Positions 7,637 to 15,959 of a DNA stretch of 64,000 nucleotides are shown one piece after another. This DNA is from CAWVSB01 sp036960375 (GTDB taxonomy: Bacteria; Pseudomonadota; Gammaproteobacteria; Pseudomonadales; CAWVSB01). Both the position numbers and the translations under genes were made by a program. The stretch lies in NCBI GenBank assembly GCA_036960375.1, contig JBALVY010000004.1, forward strand, positions 248,001 to 312,000, in the 5' to 3' direction. The notes beneath the pieces are model-generated. The model ran no database searches, was not told the DNA's origin, and worked only from the letters and a program-made list of their open reading frames with translations. Numbering within the stretch: position 1 is the first letter of the stretch; every line of letters begins with the position of its first letter.

Positions 7637-7674
7637 TGTGACTATCAAGTCACACTTGTGACTATAAAGTCACA
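7637..7674. promoter_or_regulatory. Tandem TetR operator candidates (sites C and D) before the TonB receptor
   Basis: Two copies are present: TGTGACT-ATCA-AGTCACA at 7637-7654 and TGTGACT-ATAA-AGTCACA at 7657-7674. They have perfect arms and differ only in the spacer. Their centres are 20 bp apart, about two helical turns, so two dimers could sit on the same face. They end 48 bp before the receptor start codon. Confidence 0.8.
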
Positions 7675-7722
7675 GTAGGGCAAATTTTTCATAAAAACAT
7701 AAACTGTATGAGGTAGTTCGTC

Positions 7723-10371
7723 ATGAAGCAGTTCCAACTCTTACCACTGTGCATTGCGGTAGCAACCTGCGCTCCATTTGTTCAGGCTCAGAACGAGTCC
7801 GGTATCCAGCTTGAGGAGGTTATCGTTAGCGCTCGAATGAGAGAAGAATCTCTGCAGGATGTGCCTTTGTCCATCACTCCTTTCAGCATGGAAGATATTG
7901 AAAGACGTGATTTAGTCAATCTAGAGGATATCGCCAGTAATACCGTAGGTATGAGCTATCTGGGAGCCAGTACCTCTGGCTATCAATCGGCCCCGACAAT
8001 ACGAGGATTATCGACCGGTTTTTTACAGGATCGTGTACAAAATGTGGGCGTTTTTCTTAACGGCATTTATCTGCAGCGCCAGAGCATGATGAACATGGGC
8101 ATGGTGGATATGGAACGGATGGAAATCGTCAAGGGGCCACAGAATTCCCTTTATGGACATAGCGCCTTCGCCGGAGCAATAAACTATGTGACTGCAAAGC
8201 CGCAAGAGGAGTTTAGTGGCTACCTGCATACAACGCAGGGTGATAACGAGCGCGAGGACTATCGGATAAGTCTGGGCGGCCCCATTATTGGGGATAGTTT
8301 GTTAGGCCGCATTACGCTGGGAAGCTCCGACTACGATGGCCATACAGACAATGAGCATCCTCTCAATGACGCCGACCCGGCTGGCTATAATAATCAGGGT
8401 CGCCTGGGAGGCTGGGAAGATGAAAGCTGGAATGTTGGACTCAGGTGGCATGCGAATGATTCCCTGTCGGTTGATTTAGGCTATTACGGTACGCGTCTAC
8501 AACGTGAGAACCAGCCGCATTATGTGCTCGGTGGTCTGCGCGAAGTTGCTGTTATCCAGGTATCGCGCTATGACGATATGAATTCCAATACCGTATCTTT
8601 ATTTAATTCTGATACCGGAGCGGAGTATGTCGGCAATACCATGTGGGATGGGGCACTGCCAACCACTCCGAGCGAGGGTACTTGCATTAACGAAATTCCC
8701 TTTGCCTATCCATGTCCAGCGGTGGACCAACGCAGCAGTGGTGTGGTGGTTGACCCTCGGGCTTATGGCTTTGTTGCAGACACAGACATTGTGACCTTTG
8801 GTTTTGATTGGGATATCAACGACACGCTTAGTCTTAGCTATCTTTACGGGCAGGTTAAACATGAAGGTTCAACCGCAGGTCCGGCGGAGCGCGATCCTCT
8901 CGGTGGCGCTACTTTGCTCGATCCTACTTTTGTGCCATACCCACAAATATTTGAAGTCTTTAGTAATATCTCCAGTGCGCGCCCCATTACAGAATTAGAG
9001 CAGAGCTCGCATGAATTGCGATTGGACTTAATACCTACCGACAATATTAGTGCCAGTATTGGTGTGTATTTTTCCAAGGTCGAGGACGAGCAGCACGACC
9101 AGACTTTCTTTGCACCGGTTTGCTCCGATCGTGATGTGAATGGTAGCGGCAGTAATGAAGATGAGATTGCCGCCTGTTCTATCGCTTATACAGATTCCCT
9201 CGATGTCTCTCCGCTCAACGATATTAACTACAATCCATTTTGGTTGTTTGCCGGACAGAAGTGGAACGGGGAGCCGGGCAACTGGACAAAATTTGAAGAT
9301 AACACTCGGGCATTGTTCCTAACTGTGGATTGGAGTTTCACTGATCGTTTAAATCTGCGTTTTGAAGGGCGTTACAATCATGATGAACGTGAGATTCAAC
9401 GGCTTACTGATGGTTTTGGTCTGGAGCCGGGCGAGCGCGGGATTATATTTGGCGGGTCTTTTCCGTTTCCTTATAGTTCGACTATTCAAAAAGAATTTGA
9501 CTCCGATACGTTTACATATTTCGCACCACGGCTAGGTTTGGACTTTCATTTGAACGAGCAGAGCTTTCTTTACGGCTATGTTGCCAAGGGCGTTAAAGCC
9601 GGCGGTTTTAATAATGCCGCGGATGAAAGCCAACAGACATATGACGATGAAACCAATGTCACATTTGAAATAGGCAGTAAGAACCTTTTTCTCGATGCAA
9701 AACTGATGGTTAACGTCAGCGCATACTATATAGACTGGGAAAACATACAAGGCTCGGAGCCCGCCAAAAATGCGGATAGCATCAATTCCAGTTCGGTGGT
9801 CGGAAATATTGGTGATGCCGAGTCGATGGGTGTAGAGCTGGAGATGAAGTGGCTTGCTACCGAAAACCTGTCATTTGATTTTGGTCTGGCGCTCAATAGC
9901 GCTGAATACAAGTCGGGTACGGAATACGATCCCGCGCAGAGGCATTTTTACTATAACTGTGACCGACAGGTAGTTACCGGTGGTGGAGAGTCTGGTGACG
10001 AAAATGTTTGTGGGGATACCAGCGTAGGCGGTAACTCTCTGCCCCGTAACCCTGAAAATCAAGTCATGGCGGCGATAAATTATAGCTACCCCTTTAACGG
10101 TGGTTGGACCTTAGATGCCAGGTTGGATGGTAATTATCAATCGAAGCAATACATCACGCCACTTAATTCAGCCTATATCGAAGGGCGTACTTTGGCTAAC
10201 GCTAACGTGATGCTTAGTTCGCAAGAACATTGGGAAATCTCTTTGTGGGTGAAGAATCTCCTTGATAAGGAATACGTCGGCGGCGTACTGGCCATTGCGG
10301 AGCAGAATAAGTTGATTGTTGCTCTTGGAGCCCCAAGATCTGTTGGTCTAGGAGTTAGGTTTAAGTTTTAA
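7723..10371 (+). CDS. TonB-dependent outer-membrane receptor
   Basis: An 882-residue outer-membrane receptor. A signal peptide of about 22 residues ends at VQA-QN. A TonB box-like LEEVIVSA segment lies at residues 30-37, followed by the plug domain (LQDVPLSITPFS, TIRGLST, MERMEIVKGPQNSLYGHSAFAGAINYVTAKP) and a long 22-strand barrel region. The C-terminus GVRFKF ends in Phe, as required for barrel assembly. The sequence resembles the large CirA/FyuA-like receptors abundant in marine gammaproteobacteria. It is preceded by two tandem operators, so its expression should respond strongly to the local TetR. A likely role is import across the outer membrane of the cluster substrate. A rho-independent terminator follows. 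Confidence 0.92.
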   Translation: MKQFQLLPLCIAVATCAPFVQAQNESGIQLEEVIVSARMREESLQDVPLSITPFSMEDIERRDLVNLEDIASNTVGMSYLGASTSGYQSAPTIRGLSTGFLQDRVQNVGVFLNGIYLQRQSMMNMGMVDMERMEIVKGPQNSLYGHSAFAGAINYVTAKPQEEFSGYLHTTQGDNEREDYRISLGGPIIGDSLLGRITLGSSDYDGHTDNEHPLNDADPAGYNNQGRLGGWEDESWNVGLRWHANDSLSVDLGYYGTRLQRENQPHYVLGGLREVAVIQVSRYDDMNSNTVSLFNSDTGAEYVGNTMWDGALPTTPSEGTCINEIPFAYPCPAVDQRSSGVVVDPRAYGFVADTDIVTFGFDWDINDTLSLSYLYGQVKHEGSTAGPAERDPLGGATLLDPTFVPYPQIFEVFSNISSARPITELEQSSHELRLDLIPTDNISASIGVYFSKVEDEQHDQTFFAPVCSDRDVNGSGSNEDEIAACSIAYTDSLDVSPLNDINYNPFWLFAGQKWNGEPGNWTKFEDNTRALFLTVDWSFTDRLNLRFEGRYNHDEREIQRLTDGFGLEPGERGIIFGGSFPFPYSSTIQKEFDSDTFTYFAPRLGLDFHLNEQSFLYGYVAKGVKAGGFNNAADESQQTYDDETNVTFEIGSKNLFLDAKLMVNVSAYYIDWENIQGSEPAKNADSINSSSVVGNIGDAESMGVELEMKWLATENLSFDFGLALNSAEYKSGTEYDPAQRHFYYNCDRQVVTGGGESGDENVCGDTSVGGNSLPRNPENQVMAAINYSYPFNGGWTLDARLDGNYQSKQYITPLNSAYIEGRTLANANVMLSSQEHWEISLWVKNLLDKEYVGGVLAIAEQNKLIVALGAPRSVGLGVRFKF

Positions 10372-10404
10372 GAACCCCTTGCCGTGACATGAAAATGTCA
10401 GGTC

Positions 10405-10427
10405 GGCGCCCACTGGGCGCCTTTTTT
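10405..10427 (+). terminator. Rho-independent terminator after the TonB receptor
   Basis: A 7-bp GC stem (GGCGCCC / GGGCGCC, 10405-10411 and 10415-10421) with a 3-base loop is followed by six T residues. It lies about 35 bp after the receptor stop. Confidence 0.9.
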
Positions 10428-10445
10428 ATGTCCGCGAATTATTAA

Positions 10446-11405
10446 TCAATTGTTTTCAGGGCCTGTGTCTCTGGCATAGGCCTCCCATGTGCCGATGGGG
10501 AAACCATCATCCCAGTCAGTGCAGGCTTCAAGATATTCGGGGTGATGCTTCTCGGCATAGGCCAGGACTTTTGGCGGGATGTCGGTAAACCCCTGATTGC
10601 TTTTGTGCGAATGCATGCGACCAAACAGGTGTCCGTCTATGCCGGACTGGCCCATCTTCATCCACGGCCACCAAGGGCTCAGACGTGAAAAACCGCAGGT
10701 ATAAGGAGCCGATGCCAGTTCACGATTAGCTAAGTCCTCGGCGCGGGTGAAAAATGTGAAATGCTCGGAAGGATTGATGTATTCGCCAGTGCATGCCTTA
10801 GGCCAATGGTCCGCAGTAACCGGATTACGATAGCGATGAGTATAGTCCCATGACAGCAGCATTTGCTCGCCGCTGCGCTCCCACGGGAGAATGAATGGAA
10901 CAGAGCCATCTTCGTTTACCACGCAGCTGCCGTCATTCATCAGCGTCGGTGCGTCCGCGCTATCGCCAAAATGGAACACAGGCATAGTTGGGGTAAGTTC
11001 GCCTCGTATACGATTATTGAGAAAGTTAAATACCTCGACGGTTTCTCCTGTGTAGGGGTTATCCCAATGCTCCAGGATGTCACCGGTCTCCAGGTCGGTG
11101 AAGTAGCCGGTTTCCTTGCCGCGTAATTTGACGTGGCCGTTGTCGAGCACTTTGGCTTCAAAGTTACCAAATCCCGTATAACCAAACAGAGGTTTCAGTC
11201 TTCCGGTCCCCACCAGGCCAAACATTGTGCCTCTGAAAGCGGGGTAGACAGGCACACCACCATAGCCAGCCCAAAGCTTGCCAAAAGCGTAGAGATTGTC
11301 GATAGGGTCGGCATAATTTAATGCAGTCCTTTTTGCGGCAGAGAGATTGTTGCCATCTCCAGCTGGGGCCAAAAGTTGTTCAATTCCATTGGGTAACAAA
11401 CTCAT
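10446..11405 (-). CDS. DUF1838 family protein
   Basis: A 319-residue protein without a clear signal peptide. Its central part (YFTDLETGDILEHWDNPYTG then VEVFNFLNN) is characteristic of DUF1838, a family of unknown function common in marine proteobacteria. Other features are aromatic-rich segments, a DYTHRYRNP segment and a C-terminal EACTDWDDGFPIGTWEAY. No catalytic motif is recognised. The gene is transcribed toward the TonB receptor terminator. Forty-five bases before its start is TGTGACT-TGCA-AGTAACA, one mismatch from the cluster operator, so it is probably part of the same regulon although 6 kb from tetR. It may act on the imported compound; this is inference. Confidence 0.8.
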   Translation of the reverse strand: MSLLPNGIEQLLAPAGDGNNLSAAKRTALNYADPIDNLYAFGKLWAGYGGVPVYPAFRGTMFGLVGTGRLKPLFGYTGFGNFEAKVLDNGHVKLRGKETGYFTDLETGDILEHWDNPYTGETVEVFNFLNNRIRGELTPTMPVFHFGDSADAPTLMNDGSCVVNEDGSVPFILPWERSGEQMLLSWDYTHRYRNPVTADHWPKACTGEYINPSEHFTFFTRAEDLANRELASAPYTCGFSRLSPWWPWMKMGQSGIDGHLFGRMHSHKSNQGFTDIPPKVLAYAEKHHPEYLEACTDWDDGFPIGTWEAYARDTGPENN

Positions 11406-11449
11406 TATTTTTATCTCACAGCGGTTAATCAGTCAGATAGATTAGCATA

Positions 11450-11467
11450 TGTGACTTGCAAGTAACA
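11450..11467. promoter_or_regulatory. TetR operator candidate (site E) before the DUF1838 gene
   Basis: TGTGACT-TGCA-AGTAACA has one mismatch in the right arm relative to AGTCACA. It lies 45-62 bp upstream of the DUF1838 start at 11405 on the minus strand. It is the most distal member of the operator set. Confidence 0.65.
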
Positions 11468-11564
11468 TTAGTCTATAGGCAAGGTTCTAGATTCACAGGG
11501 GCTTGGGAAGCAATAATCTGCACGGCGTTTGTGAGTGGGGATGAGAGCTTGGAGCACTATACAA

Positions 11565-11619
11565 TGGGGGACGGAGCACTATATGCCAGCTTTGCTGGCA
11601 TATAGTGCTCCGTCCCCCA
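11565..11619. repeat. Palindromic intergenic repeat, complete copy 2
   Basis: Exact 26-bp arms (11565-11590 and 11594-11619) with a 3-base loop. The arm begins TGGGGGACGGAGCACTATAT. A partial extra copy (GGAGCACTAT) sits just before it at about 11551. It lies between the 5' side of the DUF1838 gene and the 3' end of the DUF1080 gene. Confidence 0.85.
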
Positions 11620-11635
11620 GTGTATAAGTCCGTTG

Positions 11636-12397
11636 TTAGTGCAGTTTACGTATACGGATGTTGCGATACCAGACGGGGTCGCCGTGGTCTTGTAGTACGA
11701 TGTAACCCTCTTGTGCCATGCCGAAGTTTGGGATATCGGCATATTTACTGGCGGCCAGTCTTTGCTTCCAGTCATCACTGCCTCGAATTATATCGACAAC
11801 TTTTGTACCGTTGAGCCAGTGTTCAATGTGTTTGCCCTGCACGCGTATAACAACTGAATTCCATTTGCCGACCGGGTTTGTCATTTCGGGCTGAGGGACT
11901 ACCAGGTCGTAGAGTGCGCCGGCGCGGTGACTGGGGATTTCTCCGTCGTCGTGACCTGTGTCATCCAGTACCTGCATCTCCAGGCCTTTGTGCCAGTTTG
12001 GATCATCTGTGTCGTTGCTTACCAGATAGAAAACACCGCTGTTGCCGCCGGCGGAGATTTTCCACTGCAGGCGGAGTTCAAAATTACTGAAGGCCTGTTT
12101 AGCGTAAATCAGGTCGCGGCTGGCACCACCAAACAGATAGTTGCTGACTAGCGGTAATATGCCCCAGGGGCCTGGGTCAAAGGACAGTTCATCGTTTTCT
12201 ATTCGCCAGTTATCGATGGCGCCGTCATCGTCTTTGAAGTTACTCCAGCCATCGAGAGAACTGCCGTCAAACAGGCTAATCCATCGTTTAGCGGTCTGGT
12301 CGCTGTTGTTGGTTGTATTGGCAGGTTCGGCAGACAGGGTGAAAGACACCACGCTTGCAGTAATAATATAGAATGACTGTCGAAGAAATCGTTGTAT
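11636..12397 (-). CDS. Secreted DUF1080 (3-keto-disaccharide hydrolase-like) protein
   Basis: A roughly 253-residue protein from the ATG at 12397; a GTG at 12415 in the same frame is an alternative start. An N-terminal signal peptide (about residues 1-22, ending SFTLSAEP) indicates export. The mature part is a lectin-like beta-sandwich of the DUF1080 type. It opens with WISLFDGSSLDGW, followed by ELRLQWKIS, GNSGVFYLV, GLEMQVLDD, GALYDL, GKWNSVVIRVQG and a closing WYRNIRIRKL strand. Relatives include periplasmic glycoside and 3-keto-glycoside hydrolases. It stands alone between the repeat at 11565 and a divergent GST gene. Substrate unknown. Confidence 0.85.
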   Translation of the reverse strand: MQRFLRQSFYIITASVVSFTLSAEPANTTNNSDQTAKRWISLFDGSSLDGWSNFKDDDGAIDNWRIENDELSFDPGPWGILPLVSNYLFGGASRDLIYAKQAFSNFELRLQWKISAGGNSGVFYLVSNDTDDPNWHKGLEMQVLDDTGHDDGEIPSHRAGALYDLVVPQPEMTNPVGKWNSVVIRVQGKHIEHWLNGTKVVDIIRGSDDWKQRLAASKYADIPNFGMAQEGYIVLQDHGDPVWYRNIRIRKLH

Positions 12398-12469
12398 CAT
12401 CTCGTTTAAGTACACCTAAGTAATGATTGCGATAATTGTACAGGTTTATCTATTAGCGGAGCTATAGCG

Positions 12470-13363
12470 ATGATTTTACACCACTATGAAATGTCCCCTT
12501 TTTCGGAAAAGACTCGGTTAATGTTGGGTTACAGTGCACTGCCTTGGCAGTCGGTTCTGTCGCCCTCTATGCCGCCGCGGCCTAATGTATTACCGCTAGC
12601 TGGTGCTTACCGAAAAATGCCGGTGGCACAGATTGGCGCTGATGTTTTCTGTGATAGCCGTATTATTGCTGAGGAGGTAGCTAATATCACGGGACTTGCG
12701 TTGCTCAACGTTAACCAGTGTGATGCTGCTGTAAAGGCCTTCGCACAAAGCATGGATAGCGAGGTTTTTATGTCGGTACTGGGTTCTATTCCGCCTATGC
12801 GTATACAGCGCGAATTGTATCGTCAGCTGGGTTTGTTTTCGATGTTGAAGTTCTTAAAAGATAGAATTGGCATGGCAAGAACGGCTACTGTCAAAATGAC
12901 ATCCACAATCGATACATCTCAGCACTGGGCAACGCTGGATGACATGCTGGTAAAAGACTTTTTGTTTGGTGATGAGCCCTGTGCAGCGGATTTTAGCGCC
13001 TATCACAGCCTGTGGTTTGTGCATTATGTGGCTAAAATGCCTTTGCCAGATCATTCCCGAGTGGCCGCCTGGTACCACCGGATGCACGCCTTTGGTCATG
13101 GCGAACGCAGCGACATAAGCCCCGAACAAGCCTTTGACGAAGCCGCCCACAGTGCGCCACGGTCTATTGGGAGAGAACAAACGCAAGATGCCAACATAGG
13201 CAAGGCAGTCAGTATTGCGCCCACCGATTACGCCAGAGATGCGGTGCAAGGTGAGTTGGTGGCTGCATCAGAGACCCGTTGGATATTGGCCCGGGATGAT
13301 GCCCGCTGTGGTCTGGTGCATGTGCATTTTCCGCGTCAGGGCTTTGAGCTGATTTCCGTATAG
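12470..13363 (+). CDS. Glutathione S-transferase family protein
   Basis: A 297-residue protein. Residues 1-75 form a thioredoxin-like GST N-terminal domain: HHYEMSPFSEKTRLML with Ser-Pro-Phe-Ser at 9-12 as the likely glutathione-activating region, then KMPVAQIGADVFCDSRIIAE, where the cis-Pro follows Met-Pro-Val. A helical C-terminal domain follows (FLFGDEPCAADFSAYHSLWF). About 80 further residues after position 215 extend beyond a normal GST and look like an added C-terminal module of unknown role. It may conjugate or isomerise a hydrophobic compound. A terminator follows at 13385. Confidence 0.8.
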   Translation: MILHHYEMSPFSEKTRLMLGYSALPWQSVLSPSMPPRPNVLPLAGAYRKMPVAQIGADVFCDSRIIAEEVANITGLALLNVNQCDAAVKAFAQSMDSEVFMSVLGSIPPMRIQRELYRQLGLFSMLKFLKDRIGMARTATVKMTSTIDTSQHWATLDDMLVKDFLFGDEPCAADFSAYHSLWFVHYVAKMPLPDHSRVAAWYHRMHAFGHGERSDISPEQAFDEAAHSAPRSIGREQTQDANIGKAVSIAPTDYARDAVQGELVAASETRWILARDDARCGLVHVHFPRQGFELISV

Positions 13364-13384
13364 CTTATCCACTTGAGCACGAGT

Positions 13385-13416
13385 AAAACCCCAAGGGGCT
13401 GACCCTTCGGGTTTTT
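13385..13416 (+). terminator. Terminator after the GST gene
   Basis: A 13-bp stem with one internal mismatch (AAAACCCCAAGGG / CCCTTCGGGTTTT) and a 5-base loop ends in a run of five T residues. Confidence 0.7.
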
Positions 13417-13511
13417 GACTCAGTTTGTCAGGTCAATTCAGTAAACTGTCCTATACTTACGCAACGAATTTAAATCCGAAATACATCACTTAAACCAAAA
13501 GGAAATACTGG

Positions 13512-14192
13512 ATGAACATCCTCATCGTTCTTACCTCTCACGACCAACTTGGCGACACTGGAGAGAAAACCGGTTTCTGGTTGGAAGAGTTTGCAGCACC
13601 TTATTATGTATTGGCTGATGCCGGTACACAGCTTACGTTGGCTTCACCCAAGGGTGGGCAGCCACCGCTCGACCCTAAAAGTGATGAGCCAGATTTTCAT
13701 ACGGACGCAACGGCGCGCTTCAAAGCAGACAGTGCGGCTCAAGCGGTTCTTGCTAATACTGTGAAACTAGCGGATGTCTCAGCTGATGACTACGATGCAG
13801 TATTTTATCCTGGTGGGCATGGCCCTATGTGGGATTTGGCCGAAGATTCCGACTCAATTGCACTAATTGAAGCGCTGTATGCAGCAGGTAAACCCGTTGC
13901 TGCGGTGTGTCATGCGCCTGCGGCACTGCGGCATACTAAGGCACCGGATGGTTCTGCTTTAGTTAAGGGTAAATCGGTTACCTGTTTCAGCAACAGCGAA
14001 GAAGACGCCGTGCAATTGACAGATATCGTGCCTTTTCTACTGGAAGACGAGTTGCAAGCGAAAGGTGCCACCTTTTCGAAAGCCGACGACTGGCATCCCT
14101 ATGCTATTACAGATGGCAATTTGATTACCGGCCAGAATCCAGCCTCATCTGAGTTGGTGGCGCTTGCCTTAATGGAAAAGTTGAAAGTATAG
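13512..14192 (+). CDS. Type 1 glutamine amidotransferase-like DJ-1/PfpI (Hsp31-like) protein
   Basis: A 226-residue cytoplasmic protein of the DJ-1/PfpI superfamily. The nucleophile elbow AVCHAPAAL places Cys133 next to His134. The acid residue expected in the N-terminal region is in GFWLEEFAAPYY (Glu25/Glu26), and YPGGHGPMWDL lies at residues 99-109. This arrangement matches Hsp31/YajL-related glyoxalase or chaperone proteins. The likely role is detoxification of reactive aldehydes or stress protection, known for relatives and not shown here. A GGAAATACTGG ribosome region precedes the start. A small membrane protein gene follows after 32 bp and is probably co-transcribed. Confidence 0.85.
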   Translation: MNILIVLTSHDQLGDTGEKTGFWLEEFAAPYYVLADAGTQLTLASPKGGQPPLDPKSDEPDFHTDATARFKADSAAQAVLANTVKLADVSADDYDAVFYPGGHGPMWDLAEDSDSIALIEALYAAGKPVAAVCHAPAALRHTKAPDGSALVKGKSVTCFSNSEEDAVQLTDIVPFLLEDELQAKGATFSKADDWHPYAITDGNLITGQNPASSELVALALMEKLKV

Positions 14193-14224
14193 AGAGCTAG
14201 TGTTTCACATATAGGGATAAGAAT

Positions 14225-14617
14225 ATGATCGGCATATGGAGTCAATACGCTCAAACCTATTTATTGGTATTTGTCGTGTCTACTTCGCTATTTTTCGCGC
14301 TGCCAATTTTTTTTAAGCCTATCGAATGGGCAAAGTTGATGGCGTGGAATATTCCCGAAGATACCGATCTGGCGGTATATTTTGGTCGCTGTCTGGGCGC
14401 ATTTATTCTTGTAGTAGAGCTAGTAGCATTGCGGGCTGCACTGACGGGCGAAGGGTTGGTTTTTGCCTTTGAAATACTCGTGTTGGTTTTTTCTTTTATG
14501 CTGGTAGTGCATATATACGGCGCGTTAAGAAAGATTCAGCCGATCACGGAAACCCTGGAAAATATCTTGTGGGTTATTCTTTTGGTGCTAACGCTGGCGT
14601 TCTTTCCAGCCACATAA
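14225..14617 (+). CDS. Small integral membrane protein, unknown
   Basis: A 130-residue protein with four predicted transmembrane helices (about residues 10-30, 53-73, 77-100 and 107-127). Charged loops include FKPIEWAKLMAWNIPEDTD. The layout resembles small DoxX-like or DUF4149-like proteins, but no diagnostic motif is seen, so it is left unassigned. It follows the DJ-1-like gene by 32 bp and probably shares its transcript. Confidence 0.75.
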   Translation: MIGIWSQYAQTYLLVFVVSTSLFFALPIFFKPIEWAKLMAWNIPEDTDLAVYFGRCLGAFILVVELVALRAALTGEGLVFAFEILVLVFSFMLVVHIYGALRKIQPITETLENILWVILLVLTLAFFPAT

Positions 14618-14665
14618 GGCACTCAAGATATTGAACGCCATAGTCAGCTTGTCACATAGACACTG

Positions 14666-14764
14666 ATGCTGTGTGGCATAACGATCATGGTGGCCTTGCT
14701 GATTACGCTCTATGGTCTTTATGCAAACGCTTCTGCGGGTGAAGAGGGCACCAAGCGCCGTTAA
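14666..14764 (+). CDS. Possible 32-residue single-helix membrane peptide
   Basis: An ATG-started frame of 32 codons with one hydrophobic helix (MLCGITIMVALLITLYGLY) and a polar tail ending in KRR. An in-frame stop lies three codons upstream, so it is not a fragment of a longer frame. No strong ribosome site is seen. It lies between the small membrane gene and a terminator. Only the helix-plus-basic-tail design supports it. Confidence 0.25.
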   Translation: MLCGITIMVALLITLYGLYANASAGEEGTKRR

Positions 14765-14790
14765 ATATTGCGGCGTGCGATGCATAAAAT

Positions 14791-14815
14791 AAAGGAGTGA
14801 TAAGATCACTCCTTT
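14791..14815. terminator. Bidirectional terminator-like hairpin
   Basis: Perfect 10-bp arms (AAAGGAGTGA / TCACTCCTTT) with a 5-base loop. The flanks are T-rich when read from the minus strand, so it suits the minus-strand peptidase gene and can also close the plus-strand unit. Confidence 0.7.
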
Positions 14816-14862
14816 AACTGTTCTAACTATCTTATCTTATCTGAAATGTATTGATGCCTTTT

Positions 14863-15720
14863 TTAATGTACCAAGGTTACATGGTGAACTGTCTTACTAC
14901 CATCAGCATGATTCTCAACCCACTCTTCGTAAAATTCGTTACTTCGGATTAAATGTCCTCGGCCGAAATCGCTGTTACCACTGTCTGCACTTGAGCCAGA
15001 GCCACATCGCTTAGGTCCGCCGCGACAAGGAGCAGGATCAGTTGTTCCACCATCATCTGCGGGATCTACAGGCGCTGCATAGCTATCATCGGCATCGGTG
15101 TGCGCATATATCTCATTTAACAATTCAATATCATGATCATTTGGCCTTGTACTGTTTTCAGACGTTGAATAATCCATACACGTACTCTGACTTGAGCCGT
15201 CTTCAGAGGTGTGTCCTAGGCCAAATAGATGACCAACTTCCTGGCACATAACGTGTGCTTTTTGAATTGAATCGGCCCAATAATACGCATAACTGTCGTT
15301 CATTTTAGCTGTACCCTTGGTAATATGGCCATTTGAATCTATATAGATTGAAGCCAGTCCTAACCAACCGTTATTACCATAAGTCGCATTGCAGACGCGG
15401 ATTTTACCTGAGGAGGCGTTGCAGCGTTTTCGGGTTTTTGAACGATTATCAGACGAGGTAATACTCATATTCAGAGCGTCAGCCTTGTTCCAGTCAAGTA
15501 TTGTAAGGTTTAGTTCCGCCTGCCACTCTGACGTCACGCTATCAATAACCTGTAGTGCCATTGGGTTTGCTGTTCTCGCCCAGTGATAATTACCCCAAGT
15601 GTGTTGGGTTTCTGGAGAGTGTGTGGCGAATACTGCGATAGGTACGAGTACTAGTATCGATAATACCGAAATAAAAATGCTTTTAGTTATTTTTGATCTT
15701 TCATTTATAGGCGTGCTCAT
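14863..15720 (-). CDS. Secreted matrixin-like metallopeptidase with altered zinc motif
   Basis: A 285-residue protein from the ATG at 15720, chosen because GGTGG lies 8 bp upstream; an ATG at 15735 is an alternative. A hydrophobic segment at residues 14-32 is a signal peptide or anchor. The metzincin-type site reads QEVGHLFGLGH (residues 160-170). The spacing of HExxHxxGxxH is kept, but Gln160 replaces the first zinc histidine. Glu161, His164 and His170 are retained, and a Met-turn CMDY follows at 181-184. The C-terminal tail after residue 215 is Pro/Gly/Ser-rich and ends in a polar segment. Whether it still cleaves proteins is uncertain. Confidence 0.75.
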   Translation of the reverse strand: MSTPINERSKITKSIFISVLSILVLVPIAVFATHSPETQHTWGNYHWARTANPMALQVIDSVTSEWQAELNLTILDWNKADALNMSITSSDNRSKTRKRCNASSGKIRVCNATYGNNGWLGLASIYIDSNGHITKGTAKMNDSYAYYWADSIQKAHVMCQEVGHLFGLGHTSEDGSSQSTCMDYSTSENSTRPNDHDIELLNEIYAHTDADDSYAAPVDPADDGGTTDPAPCRGGPKRCGSGSSADSGNSDFGRGHLIRSNEFYEEWVENHADGSKTVHHVTLVH

Positions 15721-15959
15721 TGTGTTATCCACCATTTTTCTGTGGCTCTATAGGACATGATCTATACCATATTTGGCCTCAGATATGTATAAGCGAATAG
15801 AAGCAATAGAAATTCATTCTAAAAAAAGAAAGTTAAAGAAGATATACTACTAGCTTTGAGGTGTGCTTCGTCTCCCGAAGAAAAGCATACAACTCGGAGT
15901 CCTCTATCATGTGCATGAAAAAGAAAGAGCGATTAAGGTGATTCGTCTTTGGACCCACT

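Noticed and set aside
4728..7674. The operators look like CRP sites (TGTGA...TCACA).
   Set aside because: CRP sites have a 6-base spacer between TGTGA and TCACA, while all of these have 8. They also cluster around one tetR gene and were not seen elsewhere in the window.
14588..14809. A minus-strand 73-residue frame.
   Set aside because: It overlaps the end of a better plus-strand gene and a terminator, and has no family resemblance.
15910..15942. A 10-codon frame before tetR as a leader peptide.
   Set aside because: It is too short and shows no attenuator hairpin or special codons.
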